18,010 bases of DNA from Candidatus Manganitrophaceae bacterium (lineage in GTDB: Bacteria; Nitrospirota; Nitrospiria; SBBL01; Manganitrophaceae), in NCBI GenBank assembly GCA_004297235.1, contig SCUR01000363.1, forward strand, positions 1 to 18,010, in the 5' to 3' direction. The first letter of the stretch is position 1, and every line of letters starts with the position of its first letter. The notes beneath the pieces were generated by a model, which worked only from the letters and a program-made list of their open reading frames with translations, was not told the DNA's origin and made no database searches. Positions 7,694 through 14,586 of the stretch are shown one piece after another. Made by a program: the position numbers and the translations under genes.

Positions 7694-8551
7694 TCATTGC
7701 TGAGCGATAAACGGCTTCTGATACACAAGATCGTTCTTGAAGTGCTTTAACGTGTAATGCGTTGACAGACTCATCAACGACTCGGAATGACCGAGCAAGA
7801 GATATCCCCCCTGCTTCAGCTTTCCGTAGAACCCTTCGATGACCCGCTTTTTTGCGGGCAGATCGAAATAGATAATGACATTGCGGCAGAAGATTGAATT
7901 CATATTGGGAAGGAGAATCCATTTCTCCTGATCATTCAGGTTCAGGTGAAGGAAAGTGACATTTTTTTTTACGCGATCGTCGATCTTAAATCCCGATGCT
8001 TCTTTCGTAAAGTATTTCTTTTGATAGTAAGGATCGGTCGTGCGAAAGGAGCCGGCCTGGTAAATGCCCCGTCGCGCCGTCTGGAGCACGTTCTGGCTGA
8101 TATCGCTCGCATAGATCTCAATCGTCCAATCGTGGAATAAAGGGTTTTCCAGAAGGAGCATGGAGAGAGTGTACGGTTCCTCGCCGGTGGAGCAGCCTGC
8201 GCTCCAGAGTCTCAACAGCTTGGTCTTCGACTCCATTTGAGCCAGCTCGGGGAGGACTTCCTGACTAAACGTCTGCAGCTGCTGGCTTTCGCGAAAGAAA
8301 TAGGTCTCATGAATGGTAATGATATCGATCAGAGAGGCCAGCTCCTCGTCCCGCTTTTGATCGTATTTGAGGAAATAATAATAGTCCCGGAAATTATCGA
8401 ACTGCTTCCGCTTGACGCTCTGCTGTAAACGACTCTCCATGATGAACTTCGAATCATCGGAGAAATAGATCCCCGAGATTTCATAAATCATGTCTCGAAG
8501 AAGCCGAAAGACCTCATCGGTCAGAGAGATTTTCTGCTCGTAGGTGTTCAT
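7694..8551 (-). CDS. cheR: Chemoreceptor methyltransferase CheR
   Basis: CheR methylates glutamates on MCPs using S-adenosylmethionine, opposing CheB. The 285-residue protein has an N-terminal helical domain (about 10-75) and then the methyltransferase fold: ITIHETYFFRE (79-88), the SAM-binding loop LWSAGCSTGEEPYTL (115-129), YASDIS (147-152) and FCRNVIIYFD (221-230). There is no C-terminal TPR extension. Its start overlaps the stop of the HEAT-repeat gene by ATGA, and its own stop lies at the cheB start, so the three are translationally coupled. The substrates are presumably the two MCPs upstream. Neither receptor ends in a CheR-tethering pentapeptide, so untethered methylation is expected. 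Confidence 0.97.
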   Translation of the reverse strand: MNTYEQKISLTDEVFRLLRDMIYEISGIYFSDDSKFIMESRLQQSVKRKQFDNFRDYYYFLKYDQKRDEELASLIDIITIHETYFFRESQQLQTFSQEVLPELAQMESKTKLLRLWSAGCSTGEEPYTLSMLLLENPLFHDWTIEIYASDISQNVLQTARRGIYQAGSFRTTDPYYQKKYFTKEASGFKIDDRVKKNVTFLHLNLNDQEKWILLPNMNSIFCRNVIIYFDLPAKKRVIEGFYGKLKQGGYLLLGHSESLMSLSTHYTLKHFKNDLVYQKPFIAQQ

Positions 8552-10590
8552 TCATTTCCGATCAAAACAGGGCCGTTTTCCGGCTCGATTTGAGAGAGGA
8601 CGCGACCGGCCGCTTCCCGAACCATCGGATCTGTGTCCGATCGGGCGATTTCCTTGAGCCGCCCAATCGAAGAACGGTCATGAAGATGGCCGATCGCCCG
8701 GATCGCGGCCGCCCGGACCGTCCAATTGGAATCGGTCAAGAAGCTCTGAAGAAGAGGGATCGCGGAGGATTCCCGCAGAAGTCCCAGGGCGAGGATCGCC
8801 GCTTTCTTGACATCCATATCCGGGCTGCTTGTTTCGGCCAAAACGAGAGGGAGCGCCCACTTTTCTCTGCGCTCGCCGAGAGCGGAAAGGGTGGCGATCT
8901 TGACGGCTCCGACAGGATCCGCAAGCAATTCGAGCAGCAGGGTCCGCGCTTTTTCCCCTTCAATCCGGGCCAGGATCGGCGGAATGGCCGAGCGGACCCA
9001 GATGTTCTCATCGTGAAGGAGAGGATGAAGGTAGTCGACCAGGTTTCCGAGATGCCCGGTCTCTCTTCCGGCCAGGATCTTCAGCGACGCCAGGCGGACG
9101 TCAGCGCACTCGTCTCCCATCGCAAGCAAGATATGCTGAGTCGCCTCCGGAGAGGGAAAGCAACCCAAGGCGTCGACGGCCGCCTGGCGGACCGCCTGCT
9201 CGGGATCGTTCAAGAGGAAAACCAAAGGGGCGATCGCCTTTTCCTCCCTCACCTGACCCAGCAGAAAGGCCGCATTGCAGCGAAGGGCCGGGGCTTCATG
9301 GCGCAGATAATCGAGGAGCGTCGATCGGGGAAGCGCCTCTTTCATCGCCATCAAGGCCTTGACCGCCCCCTCTTGCACGTTCGAATAAATATCGGCGAGA
9401 ACGGGAAGCAGCGCCTGAATGGTTCCCGGATCTCTGATCTCCCCCAACGCCGCGGCGGCCGCTTGCCGGACATGCCCGTTGCGGTCCTGCAGGAGATACT
9501 GAAGATGCGGAAGCGCCTGGGGATTCCCGACCCTTCCCAGAACCGTCGCCATCGCCTCCCGAACAACATCCTCCTGCGTCGACGACTCCGCGAGCAGCGG
9601 GTCCACATTCTCTTTGCCGATCGCCACGAGTGCGGAAAGGACCTCTTCACGACATTCGCTGCTGATGAGCGGGATCAAGACCGGAATGCTTCGGGCCTCC
9701 GCCACCCATCCCAAAGCATGGATCGCCGCCCGTCTTAAAGCGGGATCGGCATCTTGGACGGCATCCAGGAGCAGGGAATAGAGCGACTCTTGATAAATCT
9801 CTCTCACCCGACGGTGAATCACCGATCGATCGGCATCCGCTTGCCTTCCTTCCACGCCGCCGATCGCCTTCAAGGCCGAATATCTTATGCTTTTTGAGCC
9901 CGACTGAAGCGTCGCAACCAACGCCCCGACGGCGCGCATGTCCCCTACGGCGCCTAGGGCGTCGAGACCGACCCGCTTATAGGGGTTCTTATTCAAAATT
10001 TCAATCAGCGGTTCGACTGCCCGGGGGTCCCCCATTTGCTCGAGGGCTTTGATCGCCGAAAAAACCAGAAGCGGATTATCTCGATTTAAGATTTCCAAGA
10101 GCGGCGGAAGCGCCTCCGGATCGGCCAACTTCCCAAGCGCTTCCACGGCCGAGGCGGCGACATTTTCATTTTGATCGGAAAGGAGGACGATCAACGCCGG
10201 GGCCGCCTTTCTCTCTTTGATCTCCCCCAACGTATCGATCACCAGTTTCTTGACGTCGTCATCGGTGCGTTGAAGCGAAAAGAGGAGCGGGTCGATCGCG
10301 CTCTTTCCGAACTGGATGAACACCTCGACCGCGGCATTCCGCATTCCGATATTCTTCTCGCGGCTCACCTGGTCGATCAATTGATGAATGATTCGATTCC
10401 GATCGGCCCCCTCCAGCAAGATTGCGACCGCCGTCTTTCGAACCCGCCATTCTCCATCGCCCAGGGCGGTGATGGCAAAGTCAATCGCCGAAGCGTCCGA
10501 TCGTCCGACCAAGGCGTTCAACCCGGACAGTCGAACTTCCACATCCCGGCTCTTCAAGCGTTTTGGAATATCTTCTTGATCAGGTCCCAT
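8548..10590 (-). CDS. Large HEAT-repeat protein within the chemosensory operon
   Basis: Nearly all 680 residues are HEAT (PBS-lyase-like) repeats of about 31 residues, roughly 20 copies. The recurring unit has the form VRxAAxxALGxxGDPxAxxPLxxLLxD, for example near residues 140-240, 350-400 and 560-660. A less regular stretch with a basic segment lies near 240-265 (EGRQADADRSVIHRR). No signal peptide, membrane span or catalytic residue is visible, so it should be a cytoplasmic alpha-solenoid that binds other proteins. A GGAAG site precedes the ATG by 5 bases and the stop overlaps cheR. HEAT proteins are known as accessory parts of some myxobacterial and other non-flagellar che clusters (for example Cpc7 of M. 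xanthus Che7). A scaffold or regulator of CheR or the receptors is a reasonable inference, not shown. Confidence 0.88.
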   Translation of the reverse strand: MGPDQEDIPKRLKSRDVEVRLSGLNALVGRSDASAIDFAITALGDGEWRVRKTAVAILLEGADRNRIIHQLIDQVSREKNIGMRNAAVEVFIQFGKSAIDPLLFSLQRTDDDVKKLVIDTLGEIKERKAAPALIVLLSDQNENVAASAVEALGKLADPEALPPLLEILNRDNPLLVFSAIKALEQMGDPRAVEPLIEILNKNPYKRVGLDALGAVGDMRAVGALVATLQSGSKSIRYSALKAIGGVEGRQADADRSVIHRRVREIYQESLYSLLLDAVQDADPALRRAAIHALGWVAEARSIPVLIPLISSECREEVLSALVAIGKENVDPLLAESSTQEDVVREAMATVLGRVGNPQALPHLQYLLQDRNGHVRQAAAAALGEIRDPGTIQALLPVLADIYSNVQEGAVKALMAMKEALPRSTLLDYLRHEAPALRCNAAFLLGQVREEKAIAPLVFLLNDPEQAVRQAAVDALGCFPSPEATQHILLAMGDECADVRLASLKILAGRETGHLGNLVDYLHPLLHDENIWVRSAIPPILARIEGEKARTLLLELLADPVGAVKIATLSALGERREKWALPLVLAETSSPDMDVKKAAILALGLLRESSAIPLLQSFLTDSNWTVRAAAIRAIGHLHDRSSIGRLKEIARSDTDPMVREAAGRVLSQIEPENGPVLIGNE

Positions 10591-10624
10591 CGATCTTCCG
10601 AACGGCGGTCAGCGAATCGGCCGC

Positions 10625-11755
10625 TCAGCCCTTTCTCTTTCTGATGAAATCCTCGAAGGCTTCTTTGTAGAAATCCCGCACTTTCTGGATCTCCGGGGGA
10701 ACTCTCGAATCGTAATGTTTTCTCCCCTCTTCAATCTCTTCCTTCAGCAGTTCATAAAAAGTATTCGAGCGGATCCCCTCGTCGACCTTCTTCTTATTGT
10801 AGAGAACGATATCGGAGACGATGATGCGGGCAAGGCGCCGGGCATCCTCATGCTCCTTTGGCTCCGCCGCCTTCTCCACCGGCGCTTCCGTCAAGGAGGG
10901 GGCGCTCTCCTCCAAGACGGGAGCGGATCTCTGCTTTTCGCCGAACGAGATCTCCGCTTCATCGACAGAGGGGGAGGAATCGCCCCCCACCGCCGGATCC
11001 GGGGGCCGGACCGTTTCTTCGAGGAAGGGCTGCGAGCGCTCTCCAAGGGAAGGAGGGATCGACGTCTCGGCCTTCTGGGGAGGTTCGGTGGGGGCTTCGC
11101 CCGTCTGCTTCCGGTTCAGGTGCTTTCGGATCCGGACCAGAAGATCCTTCTGAACATGATGGCGCTCGATGTAATCATCGGCGCCGAATAGAGAACTCGG
11201 CTGGCGGCGATATTTGTTGTTCTTTTCATAAATGGAGGCCATCAGAATGACGACGGTCTCCTTAAGGCGAGGGTCTTTTTTGATCATATTGCAGAAATCG
11301 CTTCCCAATCCGTCGGGAAGGCCGACATCGATGAGCGCGACGGCGGGTCGCTGTCGGTTCAGCAACGGGATAATCTCATTCCCGGAAGCCGCTTCGATCA
11401 CTTTGAAACTTGCTTCGGAGAGCAGTTCTTTGATCAACTCCTTGGTTCCTTCCCCATCGATGGCGACGAGCACTTTTTCAGGATCGACGGCGCCGGGAGA
11501 AGCGCTTTCCTTGAAAACTTCTTCCGCCCTTGAAGGGGGCGGGGAAGTCGGCCGTGGCGTCTCTTCGGAGGCCGTGCTCTCCTCCCTCGAAGCGGGGGAA
11601 TGGGACCGGCCCGATCCTTTGTCCACCAGGACTTCGACAACCACTTTTGTTTTTAAGATCGACCGGCATCCTCGACAGACAAGGGCGGTATCCTCGTCCA
11701 GGTGTTTCATATCGAGTGTAAGTTGCGTTTGACATTTTGGACACCGTACAATCAT
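10625..11755 (-). CDS. Zinc-ribbon protein with degenerate receiver domain and conserved-looking helical C-terminus
   Basis: The 376-residue protein opens with MIVRCPKC…CRGC: an MJ0042-type zinc ribbon with Cys pairs at 5/8 and 27/30. A Ser/Pro/Glu-rich linker (about 45-90) leads to a receiver-like domain (94-213). That domain keeps the phosphoacceptor Asp143 (LIDVGLP) and one acidic residue (Asp100). It lacks the other acid (Ile99), has Met where Thr/Ser is expected (near 172), and Arg198-His199 in place of the Lys-Pro pair. A second disordered Pro/Glu-rich linker (215-305) ends in a charged helical segment (LARIIVSDIVLYNKKK… to the C-terminus). A frame start at 11785 exists, but AAGGAG stands 6 bases before the ATG at 11755. 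The function is not established. It may be a che-linked signalling adaptor. Confidence 0.8.
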   Translation of the reverse strand: MIVRCPKCQTQLTLDMKHLDEDTALVCRGCRSILKTKVVVEVLVDKGSGRSHSPASREESTASEETPRPTSPPPSRAEEVFKESASPGAVDPEKVLVAIDGEGTKELIKELLSEASFKVIEAASGNEIIPLLNRQRPAVALIDVGLPDGLGSDFCNMIKKDPRLKETVVILMASIYEKNNKYRRQPSSLFGADDYIERHHVQKDLLVRIRKHLNRKQTGEAPTEPPQKAETSIPPSLGERSQPFLEETVRPPDPAVGGDSSPSVDEAEISFGEKQRSAPVLEESAPSLTEAPVEKAAEPKEHEDARRLARIIVSDIVLYNKKKVDEGIRSNTFYELLKEEIEEGRKHYDSRVPPEIQKVRDFYKEAFEDFIRKRKG

Positions 11756-11761
11756 TCCCAG

Positions 11762-11767
11762 CTCCTT
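11762..11767 (-). promoter_or_regulatory. Ribosome-binding site that fixes the start of the zinc-ribbon gene
   Basis: On the minus strand AAGGAG stands 6 bases before ATG 11755, and that ATG begins the canonical MIVRCPKC zinc-ribbon N-terminus. The longer frame from 11785 would place this site inside the coding region. Confidence 0.75.
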
Positions 11768-11811
11768 CTCTTCCGAACGGCCCATCCGCCGTATTTGATA
11801 GATCCTCGACG

Positions 11812-14034
11812 CTACAACTTAAATCGCGATATCTCCACTTCCAGATGCTTCGCTTGCCGGATCAGCTCCTCGACGGAGAATCCGACCTTGCCGACCGTAT
11901 CGACGTTTTCATGTGTGACTTTCTTGATTTGATCGATGGCATGCATAATCTCTTCACTCTGAACCTTCTGATCCGAGGTCGAGTTGGCGATTTCTTGCGC
12001 CAGCCGGGAAACCTCCTCGACCGTCTCGGTGACTTTTTTCATCCCCTTTGAATGCGACTGCAACACCGACTGCAACCCTTGGGTGATCGTTTTCATCCGA
12101 TGGGTCGCCTCGATAATTTGCTCGGACCCTTTGCTCTGCTCATTGGTGGCCTTGGCGATTTGATGGACCATTTGGTTCACCCGCTCCATCGACGTGGTCA
12201 CCTGTTTGACCCCTTTCGCCTGCTCGTCCATGGTATTCGCGACAAAGGTGATCCGCTGGGTCGAATGGCTGATGCTTTCGACAATCTTGCCGAGCGCGTC
12301 ATGGGCCGACTTGGAGAGGACCACCCCTTCCTCGACGCGGTTATTGCCGATTCCGATCGCCTCGACCGCCGTCTTTCCTTCAGACTGAAGGGCCTTGATG
12401 ATCTCATGGATCTCATGCGTGGAGGCGGCGGTCCGATCGGCCAGCTCTTTGATCTCATTGGCCACCACGCCGAAGCCCTTCCCATGCTCGCCGGCCTGCG
12501 CCGCGATGATGGCCGCATTGAGCGCCAATAAATTGGTCTGTTCGGCGACCTCGTCGATCACATTGAGGAAGCGGCCGATGTTCTCGGTCTGTTTTTGCAG
12601 GTTTCGAATCACCTGGGCCACTTCCGTGGAATATTCCTTGATCCGCGTCATCCCATCCATCGTCATTTCGACGGTCCGCTTTCCGGTATCCGCGTTGATG
12701 CTGACCTCGTGCGAAAGGTCGACGGTCTGAATGATGTTGTCGCGCATCTCCTTTAACGATTGGTCCATCTCGATCATCGAAGAAGAGGTGGCTTGCGCCT
12801 CCCCGAGAAGCGTCTCCACGTTTTCGTCAATTTTCTTGACGGAGGAGGACATCCAAAGGATCGAGGAAGCGGCGTCTTCAACCGACGTATTCAGGATGGT
12901 CATGTTCTTCGAGATCTCATCCATCGCAAAAGTCATCTGCTGAATGGCTCCCGCGCTCTCTTTCGAAGTCTGCGCCAGGCTCTCGCTCGTTTCAGCGACG
13001 CTCCGGATGCTGCTGTTCATCTGTTCGATGGAGACTGATGTCGCCTCGGTCGCATTGATCTGAATTTCCGCCCCTTGCATGATTTCGCGGCTTCCTTCCA
13101 TCACGCCGCTCGAGGTCGAGGAGACATTTTTGGCCGCCGTGAGGATCTGCGAAATCAGGTTGGACATCTTCTCGGCAAAGAGGTTGAATCCGCCGGCGAG
13201 CTTGCCGATTTCGTCGCTGCTTTTGACCTCCAGCCTTTTGGTGAGATCCCCCTCCCCGCCGGCGATGTCCTGAATGCGTTCCGATACCTGGATGAGCGGC
13301 TTCATCGCCAGCCGGCTCATCGAAAACTTCAGGAGAAGTCCGGTAATAAAAAGGGTTCCGGTCGAAAGAATGAAGAGGCTTTTTTTCTGCTCGCTGATAT
13401 CTTTATTCATCTCCTCGATCGAGGTCGAAATCATCAGGACGCCGCGCAGCTTGTGGTCGGAGTTATGGCAGAGAAAGCAGCGGTCAAAATTCGGAAGCGG
13501 CTTCAAATAAGTCATCACTTTCTTTCCCGCGATGGTTTCAAAATAGTAGGTGTCCGGCCGCATCGGATCGAGTATATATTTTTGAAAGGCGGCCTTGAAC
13601 TCCGGCGTATCGGCCCCATCCGCGATGTTGTGCTCTTTCAATGGATGATTCCCGATCCACTCCGGGCGAAGCCCGCCGGGCACCCGCGTCTTAACGTCTT
13701 CCAAGGTTCTAAAATCCTGGAAAGCCTCTTCCCTCCCCTCTCCCGTCTTCCCCCGGATGATCTGAATACGGACCATTCCGGGAATATCCTTCAGGTCATG
13801 AATGATGTGCCGGGCGATATCGGCCCGAAAGTTGACCATGCTCCGATCCAAGGTCCGATGAATCGAAGAGGCGAGCATTTTGGATTTATCGTGTGTTTGG
13901 GAAACGGCGTATTTCTCGATTCGCTCCGAGAGAAGATAGTAAAGGATCCCGAATCCGCAGATCAGAAACGTCAGAATAATCGTCAGGATCTTTACTTCGA
14001 GGTGAGCCGCCAAATAGAGTTTGAGTCGTTTCAT
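11812..14034 (-). CDS. Methyl-accepting chemotaxis protein with periplasmic c-type haem motif
   Basis: This 740-residue transmembrane chemoreceptor has TM1 at about 17-36, a periplasmic sensor from about 37 to 218, TM2 at about 219-236, HAMP at about 238-292, and then the long signalling coiled coil. Its tip, QTNLLALNAAIIAAQAGEHGKGF (about 499-521), is the CheA/CheW contact hairpin. Within the sensor, residues 186-190 read CFLCH, a CxxCH covalent haem-binding motif, in the context LKPLPNFDRCFLCHNSDHKLRGVL. That is the pattern of PAS-like or DUF3365-type haem sensor domains, such as Geobacter haem MCPs. It probably senses redox state, oxygen, NO or another haem ligand. The 3' end is followed by the zinc-ribbon gene, and the start lies 14 bp after cheW. 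The receptor ends SRFKL with no CheR pentapeptide. Confidence 0.93.
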   Translation of the reverse strand: MKRLKLYLAAHLEVKILTIILTFLICGFGILYYLLSERIEKYAVSQTHDKSKMLASSIHRTLDRSMVNFRADIARHIIHDLKDIPGMVRIQIIRGKTGEGREEAFQDFRTLEDVKTRVPGGLRPEWIGNHPLKEHNIADGADTPEFKAAFQKYILDPMRPDTYYFETIAGKKVMTYLKPLPNFDRCFLCHNSDHKLRGVLMISTSIEEMNKDISEQKKSLFILSTGTLFITGLLLKFSMSRLAMKPLIQVSERIQDIAGGEGDLTKRLEVKSSDEIGKLAGGFNLFAEKMSNLISQILTAAKNVSSTSSGVMEGSREIMQGAEIQINATEATSVSIEQMNSSIRSVAETSESLAQTSKESAGAIQQMTFAMDEISKNMTILNTSVEDAASSILWMSSSVKKIDENVETLLGEAQATSSSMIEMDQSLKEMRDNIIQTVDLSHEVSINADTGKRTVEMTMDGMTRIKEYSTEVAQVIRNLQKQTENIGRFLNVIDEVAEQTNLLALNAAIIAAQAGEHGKGFGVVANEIKELADRTAASTHEIHEIIKALQSEGKTAVEAIGIGNNRVEEGVVLSKSAHDALGKIVESISHSTQRITFVANTMDEQAKGVKQVTTSMERVNQMVHQIAKATNEQSKGSEQIIEATHRMKTITQGLQSVLQSHSKGMKKVTETVEEVSRLAQEIANSTSDQKVQSEEIMHAIDQIKKVTHENVDTVGKVGFSVEELIRQAKHLEVEISRFKL

Positions 14035-14048
14035 GAGGGTCTCTTTAG

Positions 14049-14576
14049 TTAAGGAGAATTCTCCAACCCGTCGGAAAGGGGCCGGGTTAATGTTGTCTCG
14101 ATTTCAGTTAATTCTGCCGAGGTCCATAGTTTCTCCAGATCGAGCGATACGATCAGGCGGTCGCCCACACGATAGATTCCATCGACGTAAGCGGCATTCT
14201 GATTGACGAAACTCTCCACGTTTTGGATCTGCTCCTCCCGCACGGACATGACTTCATTGACCCGATCGACAATCAGCCCGACCTTCTGCAGCCGGACCTC
14301 CACAATCAGGATATGCTCCGGCGAAGCAAGCGGGATAGAAGATGCGTTGAGCTTTTTCCGGAGATCAATGACAGGGACCACCTTTCCCCTGAGGTTGATG
14401 ACCCCTTCGATCGTTTGTATCGCGCCAGGCAAGGGATGTACCGATTTTGAATAAATAATCTCTTTGATCGAGTCGATCGGAACGGCATATTCATGCCCCA
14501 AGACGGAGAGATGGACAATCCTCTTCTCCCGCTTGATTTTTTCCTCTTTTTTTTTCATCTCTTTAAAGAGCGTCAT
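14049..14576 (-). CDS. CheW-like coupling protein
   Basis: CheW links chemoreceptor tips to CheA. This 175-residue protein has a short, very basic N-terminus (about 1-20, rich in Lys and Glu) and then a single CheW domain with the expected motifs: YAVPIDSIKEII (30-41), IEGVINLRGKVVPVIDLRKKL (57-77) with the conserved Arg63, VGLIVDRVNEV, and a closing RLIVSLDLEKL strand. It is encoded between the two MCP genes (10 bp and 14 bp gaps) and is the second CheW of the cluster. It may serve the haem receptor that follows. GAGG lies 5 bases before the ATG at 14576. An in-frame Met7 is less likely because its spacing is too short. Confidence 0.94.
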   Translation of the reverse strand: MTLFKEMKKKEEKIKREKRIVHLSVLGHEYAVPIDSIKEIIYSKSVHPLPGAIQTIEGVINLRGKVVPVIDLRKKLNASSIPLASPEHILIVEVRLQKVGLIVDRVNEVMSVREEQIQNVESFVNQNAAYVDGIYRVGDRLIVSLDLEKLWTSAELTEIETTLTRPLSDGLENSP

Positions 14577-14586
14577 CCGAGCCTCA

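Noticed and set aside
7680..7922. Upstream extension of the cheB reading frame
   Set aside because: These 81 codons lie inside cheR, give no receiver or other fold, and add residues before a receiver that normally starts at once. The internal ATGs at 7697 and 7679 fit the cheR stop and a ribosome-binding site.
8590..9738. Long open plus-strand frame of 382 codons opposite the HEAT gene
   Set aside because: It is Arg/Asp/Gly-rich, matches no family, and mirrors a repeat-coded gene whose codon usage leaves the opposite strand open.
13075..14052. Plus-strand frame of 325 codons opposite the haem MCP
   Set aside because: It lies antisense to a certain MCP, with low-complexity composition and no recognisable motif.
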